Assembly: GCA_002811645.1 (NCBI GenBank) | Contig: PDIP01000122.1 | Coordinates: 108,235-172,234, forward strand | Reading direction: 5' to 3' | Length of the DNA stretch: 64,000 bases | From: Corallochytrium limacisporum | Taxonomy: Eukaryota; Opisthokonta | In this document: one piece after another, positions 37,607 to 48,500 of the stretch | Layout: the number at the start of each line of letters is the position of its first letter | Numbering within the stretch: position 1 is the stretch's first letter | Notes under the pieces: generated by a model | Database searches by the model: none | The model's input: the letters and a program-made list of their open reading frames with translations, nothing else | What the model was told of the DNA's origin: nothing | Translations under genes and position numbers: made by a program

Positions 37607-39205
37607 ATGTTGCTAGACATGACAGTTGGAGAATCTTTAGACACAGGAGAGCATTCTCAGGAAAATTCCTCTGCTAGGCATCAGGACATGGAAGCGGGAT
37701 CCAATATGGTTGCAGCGCTCACCGATGACAACGACACTGCCCCGGAGGCTGTAGACGGCAAGGAGGCCACGACTGAACAGGAACAGAATAAACCTTCGGA
37801 AGAAAATACAGAGTGTGAAAACAACATGTGCACTCTCTGCAAGAGCAATGGTCACACCATTGAGGACTGCGATATGTACAAGACTGTAATCTCCTGGCAG
37901 GAGAGCCAGGGCAAGAAGAAGCGCTCCTCCATTGAGAAGGGTTCCGGACAAGGCAGTGAGGGAAATGGCAGTGAATCGGATGATCGTCAGGGGGATGACG
38001 ATCTTCCGCAGTGGATGCTTCTTGGTGGAAGTGACCATATGCATCCTGCCAAGAACTACTCTGGGGACGGTGACCAGGAACTTCCCACAAGTATGAGCGC
38101 TGAGTCTCGTGCCGCCATGTTTGCTGCTGCCGCTGCTGCACAACAACCCGATCAGGCAACCGGTGAGGGCGGAAACGCGCCTTACACTGACGTGGACTTC
38201 ACAAACATCCCAGTGGGTAAGCCTGGCATTAAACCACCGGGTCCGGGTTACCTGTGCAAAATTTGTCGCGTCCCGGGCCATTGGTTGGAGGATTGCCCTT
38301 TCAAGAAGGGGAGTGTGAGGGCTGGTCCTGGTATGCAGGGTGCTGCCGCTGGTATGCCCGGCATGGCTGGCGTCTCCGGCATGAAAGGTCGTCCCATGGG
38401 TGCCACTCATCCATCAGCTGCCGGGTCCTGGCCCGCAGCCAGTTCCGCCGCTGGTAGTCGTCCAGTTGCTGGTGGTGCTGGTGGCAAAGTCAAGATGGAT
38501 CCTGCCTACCTTCAGGCCATGGCTGCTCAATTTGAGGGCATGGACCTCAGCCCGCAGCAGCAGGCTGCTTTCACAGCGGCAGCCGCCGCGGCAGCCCAGG
38601 GCCAGGGCCCCGCCCCTCGCTCCCGCTCCCGTGAACCACCGGTTGGCTACATTTGCAAGATATGCCAAACTCCTGGCCACTGGATCAAGGAGTGTCCCTC
38701 CAAGAATATCCCTTTGAACGGTGATGGCACCATGGACATGGCAGCAGCAGCTGCTGCGGGCGTACACCCCCACGCACACCGCCACCAGAGCCAGCGCATC
38801 ATCCGCCCACCAGGCCAGGGTTACCTGTGCAAGATTTGCAAGATTCCTGGCCATTGGCTAGCTGACTGTCCGCAGAAGACCAATCGCCCTGTTCCGCAGT
38901 ACTACGAACGTCCCTACGACACCAACGGCGCTGAGGGCGCGGATGGCTATCCAGCTTCCCAGGGCAATCCTGCTATACTTCCAGCAGGTGCAGGCAACCC
39001 GGCGATGCCCGGTAGCCAGCAGGGATCCCAGGGTGCCGGCGGTGCTGGTCGGGGTGAGGGCAATGCCTCTCTTTTCATGGATGATATGTTCAAATCGCAG
39101 AGCCGTGATCAGCAGAACCAGATCTGGCCGAATATTATGGGCATGAATTTCAAGGAGAAGATGGGCATGAATCTGGTCAGTGACTGGCATGACTATGAAT
39201 ATTGA
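37607..39205 (+). CDS. Protein with four CCHC zinc knuckles (RBBP6/Mpe1-type knuckles)
   Basis: A 532-residue, presumably RNA-binding protein. Four CX2CX4HX4C zinc knuckles are visible: CTLCKSNGHTIEDC (75-88), CKICRVPGHWLEDC (~217), CKICQTPGHWIKEC (~350) and CKICKIPGHWLADC (~407). The last three share the frame P-P-G-x-G/V-Y-x-CKIC-x-x-P-GHW, similar to the single knuckle of RBBP6/Mpe1, the pre-mRNA 3'-end processing factors. The linkers are low-complexity: Ala runs, Gly/Met-rich and Pro/Gln-rich stretches, and a short Ser-Arg patch (RSRSREPP) just before knuckle 3. The C-terminus (FMDDMFKSQ..., NIMGMNFKEKMG) has a conserved look. It has neither the DWNN domain nor the RING finger of RBBP6. 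The ATG at 37607 is used; a second in-frame ATG lies at 37619. Confidence 0.8.
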   Translation: MLLDMTVGESLDTGEHSQENSSARHQDMEAGSNMVAALTDDNDTAPEAVDGKEATTEQEQNKPSEENTECENNMCTLCKSNGHTIEDCDMYKTVISWQESQGKKKRSSIEKGSGQGSEGNGSESDDRQGDDDLPQWMLLGGSDHMHPAKNYSGDGDQELPTSMSAESRAAMFAAAAAAQQPDQATGEGGNAPYTDVDFTNIPVGKPGIKPPGPGYLCKICRVPGHWLEDCPFKKGSVRAGPGMQGAAAGMPGMAGVSGMKGRPMGATHPSAAGSWPAASSAAGSRPVAGGAGGKVKMDPAYLQAMAAQFEGMDLSPQQQAAFTAAAAAAAQGQGPAPRSRSREPPVGYICKICQTPGHWIKECPSKNIPLNGDGTMDMAAAAAAGVHPHAHRHQSQRIIRPPGQGYLCKICKIPGHWLADCPQKTNRPVPQYYERPYDTNGAEGADGYPASQGNPAILPAGAGNPAMPGSQQGSQGAGGAGRGEGNASLFMDDMFKSQSRDQQNQIWPNIMGMNFKEKMGMNLVSDWHDYEY

Positions 39206-40372
39206 GGTGCGTCAACAAACTATCCCCCAAAGCGTAACGACTGCCTTTACTTATCTAACAGCAGGGAGACAGATGATAGGAGTGTCCGGCGAAGCCCGAT
39301 ACTCAATCCTTCACCTTCACACTTTTTGAATGGCCGACGATGATTGTGAGTTATCGCTCGTCTTATTCACTGGCATAGTCCATCCATGCAGGCGTATGGG
39401 ACTTTGTTCCCTCGACTATTCTCAACCAACCACCATTGGGTGAGAATGGTCGGAAACAGAGTTCGTCACCATCGTCCATCGTATCATTAGCGTTTGGTTT
39501 GGCCCGCAATGGCTCCCTGCAGAACGCATTCTTCAACAGGATGTACACTTGCAGGTTCGGTCATTTCGATCCAGACCCAATGCACTGTACCTATTGCAAA
39601 TTTCGTCGTCTGTGTACCTGTCGAAAACGCATCCGTTGCATAAGCATACCATTTCGTCAACATTACTTATACTTCGTGCATCTTCCATATTTCTACATAA
39701 TCATTTGGGAGAGAAAGATTGAGTGGAAGAACATTGAGGAGAGGACAAGAGACACTTTTGGGAGAATGAGTGGCTGGAAAGCATGGATCAGGGTGCCTGT
39801 GTGCTCGTGTGACGCAGAGACACCAGCCGCAACACCTTTCCTGCGGACCACAAATATCTCCTATGCTTTGTCTTGTGTTGCTTGTCCAAGCGTCCTTCCA
39901 TACCCTTTCAAGTTTTTCCTTTATTCATGGTAGCATTCCATATTCCGTCACGTATTCCATCCATATCCCAGCATTAAGCATTTTCCCTTAACCACCATAA
40001 GCGGAAGAAAGCAAGGGAAAGAGAGACAACATCCAAGGGAAGGAAACACATGGTTGTTGACGATGACATCGTCGGTAACCATCCTTAGAACTGTGAGCGC
40101 AGTGCTTCCTGTCGCCCTACGGAGGGTTTCTTTGATATCTTTCTGGACATCGCTTTGTATCTACCATTCCTTTCTACCTTTTAGATCTAATCCCCCGTTC
40201 CAATTTTATCTTATGTTTTCCATTTTAATCATTTTAACATTTTGACAAATATATCTTATTCTTTGAAATAAAAAGAGTACTCTTCATATATTCATAGCCC
40301 CATTGAAGAATGTTCGCCGATGATGACTTGCTGTAATTTAGTCTGTGGTAAACCGGATTGTGGGAAATTTCA
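39206..40372. other. Intergenic stretch between convergent zinc-knuckle and COG5 genes
   Basis: About 1.2 kb, unusually long for a convergent pair in this window. Several plus-strand frames (up to 165 residues at 39436-39933) resemble nothing known. No RNA gene or repeat was recognised. Confidence 0.45.
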
Positions 40373-42586
40373 CTACTCCTTGTCAAGGTACCGATTAAGC
40401 AGAGGGAAGAACACATCAAATTCAGTCATCCCCCTAGCATTAACGTCGTTGACATAGGCTGACTTGAAATTTTCCAGGTTCGACCTGAACTCCAGTTCTG
40501 CATAGTTTGGGAAGGTCACGGCATACGTCGCGACGTCGATGCCCTTCAGTTCCCAGGGCATCGCCACAGATGCTGGAGCACGGCAAATAATAGCGTGCGC
40601 CGTCACCCTGCTACCGAGGACCTCGCTTTCTTTGGATCCCAAGATGGCCTCAACAGGCAGAGAGATCAAGGATTTGAACGCTCTAAGCTTCTCTTCACTC
40701 TCCCCCAAGTCCATGACCGATGAACAGTTCGAGTATGACAGTAGTGGTCCGAATGCAGCCTCAATCTGGGCGGCGTACTGAAGGATTGCTCCGCGCTGCC
40801 GGTCCTCGAGTGGGTGGACGACCGACGCATGCCAGACAAAGTGTTCTAGAACTGCGACCATCAGTGTCCTAACGCGGTCGGTCAGGGCCAATTTGTCGCG
40901 AAACCGGGCCAGAAACTCGGTGTGCAAGTTTAGAATCTGCGATTGCAAATCGTCGGTGAAGGAGCTTTCATCACCATAGTCTTCGCTAAGGACGTGTATG
41001 TCAGCAAGAAGACCCGTGAGTTTGCCCTGCACTGCTGTGAAGAAGAGGTCAAAGTAATCTTCAATCATGGTCCGGCAGATATCAAGGCCGTGGTTGACAT
41101 GCTCGTAGTAGCTATCCGGCAAGTGAGAGTCCATAGATTGGTAAGCTCCCAGATCGTCACGCACGTAGCCAAGGACGTTGACGATGTTGATGTTCTGTAA
41201 CTGTTTCGGTGGGCAAGGACCCCGCAATCCGACAGCATCCGGTTCCATATACATGGATTGCTCACACTCGACCACCAATCTCTGCAGAATCTTACCAACG
41301 TTGCGACCAATTCTAGTGCAGAACCGACCGTCGAACTCAGACGCCACAATGTCCGACTTAATCGTGTTGAGCAGCTTCTGCACGACCATTTCACGGGAAG
41401 ACGTACGCGAGATTTCACCCACAATGTCAAACATGTAGTCTAGAGAGCGAGTCAGATACTCCTCTTCAAAACGAATGCCAGCGCCTCGGAGACTCTCCTC
41501 GCTGATCTGAAGGTCTTCCTTACGACTTAGACTTTCAATTCGGTTCCATAGCCGGAGTACAAGCTTCAAATACGAAGGGTATCGCGCGCTGAGCGCCTGA
41601 CGCAAGGATTTTGACATTGAAGCTGCACGATTTAGTTCTCCCTGCAAAGCCTTGCATATGTCTGTCCAAAAGACCTGCAGAGGCATGTCCTCAGGTCGAC
41701 TGCAGATGCTATCTGCCAGGGGACGGTGCGTTCGTGGGTCATTCTTACGCAACAGAACGCGCTGGAGGACGGCGCAGCTCTTCACCATTTGGTACATTGT
41801 CCCAAAAGCTTCTTCGATGTTATTCAAGAGCGTTTTTTCCGGGCCTTCTACACTGGTCTTGATTGTCTCCGGATCCAAGTACTGCTTCAAACGATGCTGC
41901 ATTTCCATGACCTGACGCTTTAGCAGACGGTTGACTGCAGGGCCCAACTCTCCGAGTTGCTGCAGAATGAAGCAGACTGTGGCCAATTCGATACTGTCCA
42001 TCACATCATAGCTCTTCTTCAGTCGTTCCGTGGTTTCTTTGATGAGATTACGGCGCATCGCGCTGATACCTTCCCGTTCCTTGTCCACAACATCGATACC
42101 GTCGAGATCACCGGAATCCAGAATAACTTGAATGTCGGCCAAACTCTGGGCAGTTTTTGTCTTGTCCCGCAGATCACTACCCCTTGTTGCATCCAAACGC
42201 TTCAAAATTTGCAAAAACCGCAGAACATTGCGCATGACTACACAAGTCTCCTGGGTTCGCCGCAGCTGCTTCACGGTAGTTGCGATTCGCTCATGGTAAT
42301 CTCCAATCCCAGACTGCAGGCGCAGGATTGAGTTTTGCAGAGATATCACCCTACTGCTCACGTAGGTGAGAACCGTGTCCAAATTCTTGAGTCCCAGTGC
42401 CTGCTCAAGCAGGTCACGATAGTGTTCTGCGATCTCTGAATGCAGTTGTTTTTCGATGGTTGCTACATTCTTGCCGACCTGTTCCAGTGCCTCGTGTACG
42501 GCCTTGAGTGTGATGATCTCATTCGTCGCAGTACGAACTTCGTCTGCGTTGTGGAGATCCTCCACGTAATTTGATACTGACGGCAT
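40373..42586 (-). CDS. COG5: Conserved oligomeric Golgi complex subunit 5 (COG5)
   Basis: A 737-residue subunit of the COG tether, which acts in retrograde vesicle traffic within the Golgi. The N-terminal ~130 residues are helical and coiled-coil, with the COG5-like stretch LLEQALGLKNLDTVLTYVSS and the following IGDYHERI region. The remainder is the mostly helical CATCHR-type rod, including an internal ICKALQGELNRAAS segment. The family length is 770-840. The N-terminal heptad region would contact other COG subunits (COG7 in animals). It starts only 29 bases after the TRAPPC1 stop on the same strand, leaving almost no room for a separate promoter and 5' leader outside the TRAPPC1 transcript. 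Confidence 0.88.
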   Translation of the reverse strand: MPSVSNYVEDLHNADEVRTATNEIITLKAVHEALEQVGKNVATIEKQLHSEIAEHYRDLLEQALGLKNLDTVLTYVSSRVISLQNSILRLQSGIGDYHERIATTVKQLRRTQETCVVMRNVLRFLQILKRLDATRGSDLRDKTKTAQSLADIQVILDSGDLDGIDVVDKEREGISAMRRNLIKETTERLKKSYDVMDSIELATVCFILQQLGELGPAVNRLLKRQVMEMQHRLKQYLDPETIKTSVEGPEKTLLNNIEEAFGTMYQMVKSCAVLQRVLLRKNDPRTHRPLADSICSRPEDMPLQVFWTDICKALQGELNRAASMSKSLRQALSARYPSYLKLVLRLWNRIESLSRKEDLQISEESLRGAGIRFEEEYLTRSLDYMFDIVGEISRTSSREMVVQKLLNTIKSDIVASEFDGRFCTRIGRNVGKILQRLVVECEQSMYMEPDAVGLRGPCPPKQLQNINIVNVLGYVRDDLGAYQSMDSHLPDSYYEHVNHGLDICRTMIEDYFDLFFTAVQGKLTGLLADIHVLSEDYGDESSFTDDLQSQILNLHTEFLARFRDKLALTDRVRTLMVAVLEHFVWHASVVHPLEDRQRGAILQYAAQIEAAFGPLLSYSNCSSVMDLGESEEKLRAFKSLISLPVEAILGSKESEVLGSRVTAHAIICRAPASVAMPWELKGIDVATYAVTFPNYAELEFRSNLENFKSAYVNDVNARGMTEFDVFFPLLNRYLDKE

Positions 42587-42615
42587 AGTGTACCTTGTGG
42601 TTTCAAAATGCGTGT

Positions 42616-43035
42616 TTAGACAATGTCAGACTTTAACAGGAAATCGTCCAGCTTTTCTGCAAAGAGCTCACTCTTGATTGGTTCAGTGAGGTTGCAGAAT
42701 CCGTTCCGCACAAAGTATACGACAAAAATTTCGCTGTATAGACGCTTTAAGAAGTCGCGAAGATCACCAACCCTGGGATCTGTGTTGAGAATAAATTTGA
42801 AGCCGCTGGCAGACTCGTAGAAATTGAATTTGTAGGCACTAGTTGTGAAACTATGCAGGCCTTCCTTTCCTTCCTTTACCTGAATGCGCTCTGCAAATGA
42901 CTTGAGACTATAGATCATACCATAAATCAGCTTGTGCTCTTCACTTTCATTCATTTGTGCCACTTTGGGACGGGAATATTCTTTGTGATACAGACATGTC
43001 CCGTGCTTATCAAAGATGTACAGGTTATAAATCAT
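42616..43035 (-). CDS. TRAPPC1: TRAPP complex subunit 1 (TRAPPC1/Bet5)
   Basis: A 139-residue longin-fold subunit of TRAPP, the Rab1/Ypt1 exchange factor at the ER-Golgi interface. The start MIYNLYIFDKHGTCLYHKEY and the block LIYGMIYSLKSF align directly with human TRAPPC1 (145 residues), as do FTTSAYKFNFYES, FILNTDP and the C-terminal LYSEIFVVYFVRN. I use the ATG at 43035 because the alignment begins there; an in-frame ATG ten codons upstream adds residues absent from the family. The next gene downstream on the strand is COG5, also a Golgi tether. Confidence 0.95.
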   Translation of the reverse strand: MIYNLYIFDKHGTCLYHKEYSRPKVAQMNESEEHKLIYGMIYSLKSFAERIQVKEGKEGLHSFTTSAYKFNFYESASGFKFILNTDPRVGDLRDFLKRLYSEIFVVYFVRNGFCNLTEPIKSELFAEKLDDFLLKSDIV

Positions 43036-43524
43036 GACTGTAGAGCATGACGAGGAGTGTAACACACACGATGCCCCTGTCTATGATCAAACTTTCAGAG
43101 TTCGAACTAGATTCCCTACTTTCCAAAAGGAAACGAACCTATCTATTGTTATCCACGTAATAGCTTTTGCTGAAACTAGCTTCCCAATGACATCCGTCCC
43201 TGTGTTTGTTATGATGCTTAGGTGGCTGTTTTGGCTTTTTCTCGTTTACCTCCCCACTCTTTCCAGTATTGACCTCCTAAAACCGTATCCACCATACTCC
43301 GCTGATCCCCTCCTCCAGATCTAGACTTTGGGTGGGCGCCAAAGGTTTAGACGGAACAAGCTCTCGTCTGCGTCAGGTACTTCTTCGGTCTGAGCAAGCG
43401 AAAGGTTTGAGAACTTTAGTATTCATATGGCAGGCGATCATGAAGACTGCAAGAATCTAATAAGTAATGTAGACATCTCTGCCAAATGCGATTGTTCCTA
43501 GTGGGCACCGTGATTTGAAAGATC
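43036..43524. other. Divergent promoter region between TRAPPC1 and the coiled-coil gene
   Basis: No gene is supported. A short plus-strand frame overlaps the TRAPPC1 start and looks like chance. Confidence 0.45.
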
Positions 43525-45111
43525 ATGCCGGTCGAGGATCTTCACATCCGGCAAGCCCTGGAGTCCTTTATGAAGAATTGTTACAAGCACTCCCTAGTAC
43601 TGTCAGAATTACGCAAAGCAACGGAAAGGCTTTTACAGGAATGCAGGGACCTTACAGCTGTTGATACCAAGGAGAATGCGCAATTGCACACATTAATGGA
43701 ACGATTTGAAGCCGCGTGCAGCCATGCCAAGATACAGGAGACAGTCTTCACTAACCTGGATCAGCAGCTCAAGCTGCGGTTGGGCAACAACAAATATTCA
43801 AGGATAGACATTATCGGATGTGCACGAAGTGTGATTTCGTACGCGGACTACTTCGCCATGTTGCCTGCATTGTGCGTTGCATTGGCCTCTGCGTTTCGGG
43901 ATGCCAGCACGTTGACCACCTGGGCATATGCAACTGTGCAACAGGCATACCTCAAGAAAGTGCAGTCTATGATTAGCGACGGAAAAGCAGACGGAAAGGA
44001 AGACATCTGGGACCTCCTGGATAGCTACTGTACTGTCATGGTCTATGACATCAAGCGGGCCTTGGTAAGAATACTCTCCCATCATGACATCAGAACTCCG
44101 GAGCATGCTGACATCCGACTGCGCTGTGAGGACGTCCTCAAAGGGCTGCCCATCGACTGTGAGGTCGAACGGCAGGTCTCATCACCGCCACACCGATCAC
44201 ATCGGCTCGAAAACTCAAATCTGAAGCAGGATGAAGCCCGATCACAGCGGTTGTCTCCAGCGCCCGCGCCTGCAACGCCTGGGTCAAAGGGTGTAAACGT
44301 GGTGCAATTGGAGGAAACGCTGTTGAGGCCAATCAAAAGCGTGACTCTAGACGAAATACCAACAGGTTATGTATTTGAAGACGGTATCGCGACTGCTGTG
44401 CAGACATTACGAACTATGGACTGGAAGAACGTCGAGCAAAGCAAAGAGGAGATGCAGGAGATACTGAGAATGCTAAACCTTGCCTATGACCAGGAGCGCA
44501 GCACAGCGGAACAGGCAGAAACGCTACTCAAGGACATGCGCAATGCGCTGGACGCTGCAAACATAGAGATCATTTCACTGCGTAGAAATACAGAGGCGTT
44601 ACAGGGTAACGTCCAGGACATGGCCGTTCAAATCGCTGACAAGCAGCAGCGCATTGAGGATCTTCAGCGCGCCTCTCCACCGCGGACATGGGTAGATATG
44701 AATCGCAGTATTGCAGAGGTCGACACAAAGCTGGACTACTTGATGAACAGCATGACGAACACTCGTAGCAACATTCCACATCGCAATGAAGGAGACAGGG
44801 ACGCCAAATTGGGGTACTTCAATGCGTACCTGCGTAAGAAGGAACTGCAAGAGGGCTCTCCAAGACCCAAGGACCCACGAATGACCTGGCAGATGCTGGC
44901 TGAAAAGCTAGAGCGTCTACTTTACCTTCAGATGGAAGCCAACGAGGAGCTGCAGGCACGTATCGCACAGTGCAAGACTTGTTCAGTCCTACGCCTGCTC
45001 CTGGACCAGATCACTCAATACCACGAGCTCTACCTGTCTGAGGATGTACAGAACCACATGCTTGAGTGGTTAGATCAACAGCAACTAGAACATCAACGAA
45101 AACAACAATAA
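43525..45111 (+). CDS. Coiled-coil protein of unknown function
   Basis: A 528-residue, predominantly helical protein I do not recognise. Residues 1-215 form a helical globular-looking region (for example LRKATERLLQECRDL and CARSVISYADYFAMLPALCV). A basic, Ser/Pro-rich spacer follows (~215-255). A long coiled coil lies at about 305-395 (AEQAETLLKDMRNALDAANI through ADKQQRIEDLQR). The C-terminus has more helix (LEKLERLLYLQMEANEELQA) and ends in a Gln-rich run. No membrane segment or signal peptide is visible. It is followed on the same strand, 468 bases later, by the giant ASH-repeat protein, so a cytoskeletal or ciliary role is a reasonable but weak guess from context. Confidence 0.75.
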   Translation: MPVEDLHIRQALESFMKNCYKHSLVLSELRKATERLLQECRDLTAVDTKENAQLHTLMERFEAACSHAKIQETVFTNLDQQLKLRLGNNKYSRIDIIGCARSVISYADYFAMLPALCVALASAFRDASTLTTWAYATVQQAYLKKVQSMISDGKADGKEDIWDLLDSYCTVMVYDIKRALVRILSHHDIRTPEHADIRLRCEDVLKGLPIDCEVERQVSSPPHRSHRLENSNLKQDEARSQRLSPAPAPATPGSKGVNVVQLEETLLRPIKSVTLDEIPTGYVFEDGIATAVQTLRTMDWKNVEQSKEEMQEILRMLNLAYDQERSTAEQAETLLKDMRNALDAANIEIISLRRNTEALQGNVQDMAVQIADKQQRIEDLQRASPPRTWVDMNRSIAEVDTKLDYLMNSMTNTRSNIPHRNEGDRDAKLGYFNAYLRKKELQEGSPRPKDPRMTWQMLAEKLERLLYLQMEANEELQARIAQCKTCSVLRLLLDQITQYHELYLSEDVQNHMLEWLDQQQLEHQRKQQ

Positions 45112-45579
45112 GCATCTCCACTACTGAAGACTGGACGTTTTTATTCGAGTTACGCATTATTCACAACATGTAAAATGAACATTCCATTCCACTCATAATC
45201 TGCCGGTCTCCCGGTACCCCCTCCTACCCAGGGGGCCCTCCCCGGGGGGTAGGCGATTTGCCCGACCTCGCCCTCGGCCACGTCCTCACCTCGGGTACGT
45301 TGAAATGGAGCGCGGCCAGTTGGAACAATAGGAGTGAGACTTATCACGACCCCTATTTAGACGACAGCAGCGCGTTCAGCCTATGATATCTCTTGTGATC
45401 AGCTTCAAAGCAACAATTGACAAGGTGACCTGCAGAGAATTAAAAAAAAGGGCGACGGAAAATGAGGCAGATCTACGCGTAACATCAGCGACAAGATAAA
45501 AATAGAAGCTGAACTGTGGATTGTAAAGATGTTACTGTAATGTTGACATAAGTGGAGTTGGTGCCGTAGCTCGGCAATT
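45112..45579. other. Spacer between the coiled-coil gene and the giant ASH-repeat gene
   Basis: It should contain the end of the coiled-coil transcript and the promoter of the giant gene. A G/C-rich patch lies at 45215-45255. No gene is visible. Confidence 0.45.
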
Positions 45580-48500
45580 ATGCCAGGTACTCCATTAGAA
45601 ATGGCTTGCTTCGAGAAGCCGACATGGAGCCTATCAGAAACTGATGAATTCCTCGTGGAACTTGGTTCTGATAACGGCGCGTCGGTAGTGCGCACCGTTA
45701 AGGTGTTCAATCCCAATGCGTTTGATGTACGGGTAATTTTGACCTCGACATTTCGGGCACACGGATTAACCATTCAATTTGATAATGAAAACTTACAAAC
45801 GGATCTAGACGCCATCGAAGAAGGCTCACAAATCAATGAGTTATTCAATCTGGTGAACAACACTGACTCATTCCTACTAACTCCGTTTGAGACTCGGAGG
45901 CTGGTTCTCTGTTTTAACCCTCGGGCGATTGCGTCTGCAGATGACAGGGATCGGGCAAAATCGGATCGAATGACAACGGCTACTGGGCATCCAATATCCC
46001 TCGAGTCCGACGAGGTATTCTACCACGTACGAGAAATCAAAGGACAGCTTCGGGTGACGTATGAGTTGGCAGAAGATGGTAATGGACCTGCCGATAACGG
46101 CCAGAAGCCCTCTTCGAAGAAGATGGACACTGCATTTTCAATTCGGTGTACTATGTGTCGCTGTGTCCTTGCAATCGACAGCTCGAATGTTGACTTGGTG
46201 TTCGATCCCGCATTTGCGGGCAAGACCTATGTCAAAGACATTCAGCTCTACAATCGCAGTGAAATGGTGGTGCCCTTTTCGATCAATCTGAACGGATTAC
46301 TTACTGCAGCATTTACAATGCAACTTACCGACTATGACAATGGTATGCCTTTGTCAAGAGGCAAACTAGCTCCTTTCGGAATGCGACGACTGCGATTCAG
46401 CTTCTGTCCTAAGCGATCAGGGCAATTCTTCGGTAAAATCAACATTGAAAACGAGGTGGATGCGTCAAATATTGAACACATAAATTTCCGTGCTGTGGTA
46501 CATCAACAAGGGCGCAATGACATGATATCCGTGAAGGAGGCATCGGTATTGAATTTTGGGGACTGCTATACAGGCGTGGCTAGTGACCAAAAGATCACTT
46601 TACAGAACAACACTCGGCTCCCGGTTGATGTGTCATTTAAAAGTCTTGGTGTAAAAGGTCTGGATTTCCTTTTACCCATCGAAGAATCAAACCCGACCAC
46701 GAGAGACACCCTTGGCGGCGAGGAGCATGCCCATGCAATGGATCCCCGCGTTTCTAACGCCGGCGCGGGCGCTGGTGGCAGCGAAAAGGTTTACAGTGTA
46801 ACCATCGCGCCCTTGCAAGAGCGTGAGATCATTGTCAGATTCCGACCCGTGGAGGGCGACACCCCGGAGAATGCTCGGACAATCAAAAAGCGGCTGATGC
46901 GATTCCGTGTCGAGTTGAATTCCACCTCAACCGCTACTGTTGGAATGACGGAACGGAGGACTCTGCAGTGCCGTGCACAGGTCTGTACCTCAATGGTTGA
47001 GCTGAGCCACTCAGAAGTGCACTTGGGAGACCTTAACATTGGTACTATTTACACACATGTTGTCGATGTGGCAAATCTCTCCGAATTACCAACCAAAGTC
47101 GAGGTGCTGCTTCGGTCCAAGGTGGTCAACTGCCCGAAGGAAGTATTATATCTTGGACCCCTTGAGAAGGTCAGCGTGCGATTGCAGATCTGTCCCAGAA
47201 GGGTAAACCCAGATTACCGCAAGGAAGTGATTTTTGCCAATATGTTTAATCGCTCCAACGACCAAGTACTGGACCTGCGATCCAATAACGTCGACGAAAA
47301 GGGTGTCTCTTTGCACTCTCTGTTTTACAATTTGGTCACACCGTCCGCACGAAGCTATCTCTCGTTTGGCCGTGTGGTGAGTGGTTTTCCGTCCATCAGG
47401 TCGTTCACTCTGCGCAATGTCACCAAAAGCACATTAGAATTGCGCCTCACTACGGACGAGGATTCATCGATGAAACTGTTCGTTCTTCAAGAACGTAATG
47501 CGGAGTTGTTGGAAATACCGAGCGCAGCGTCAGTACTACCCCCGGAGTCTCCCTTACTGACAGCCGCGAAGCGCAGTGCAAGTCATGCTGAGTACCTCGA
47601 TTTAGCTCAGGATGGTCCCACTCCGCTGAGTCTAGATACAGTCACTCAACGACTAGATCAGAGTGCTACGAAGGGATTGCGGCCACCGCGAAAGGATGGC
47701 GAAAAGAATGGCGAAGATGACTCATTCGGCAGTCCCGCAAAGGTCATGCCACCAGCACCAATCGATGAAGCCAAGAAGCTCAAAGACACCTTGAGAGGCT
47801 CCTTCGAGATAAGCAATCTGCTGAAGACAAAAGACGACGACACAACCTTGCATTCGGACAAACAGCGAGCGATGTTGGAAAAAGTTGAAGGGTTCTCGAG
47901 AAATTTCAACACACTGCTGGCCACCAATGCTTTGATGCCTGTGGATCGTGTGTCAATACCATCGCAATCCAGCTGCGAGATCGTTGCGGTCTACGTGGGC
48001 AACTCGCATGCTGTTGCGAGCCAAAGTCGTTCTGTGGCGCGGCACGATGAGGAGCGTATTCACATTGAAGTAACTCAGTACGATGCTGGTTTGTTGAAGA
48101 GCGAGAAACTACAAGGAATAACTGGTTTGGCGTCTCTTACGACCATTGGCTCTTTGCCCGTTCGTGATTTGGTGGTGAAGCTGAACATTTGCAAGTCCGC
48201 AATTGATATTCGTCAAAAGAATATTAACTTCGGCAGTATGAGTCGCGAGGACAAGCGAAATAAGGTACTGCTAATCTATAATCCCACCGATGTACCACTC
48301 TTCTACAATATCATGAAGAGTGGCAAGATTTTCAGCGATGACTTGCACATTGGTCACCATCAAAAGGGCATCGTAGCACCGTACAGCAGCCGCAAGGTAG
48401 AGTTCTTGTTCAAGCCTACCCTACCGGGTCGATTCGAGGATGTGCTGCTGGTGCAGAACCTGATGAATCCGAACAGTATCGAAACGGTACATTTGAAAGC

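Noticed and set aside
39436-39933. A 165-codon plus-strand frame.
   Set aside because: No ATG-like start with supporting context, Cys/Phe/Tyr-rich random-looking composition and no family resemblance.
43036-43065. A start for TRAPPC1 ten codons upstream of the chosen one.
   Set aside because: Family members begin with the longin-fold strand right at the chosen Met, and the added residues have no counterpart.
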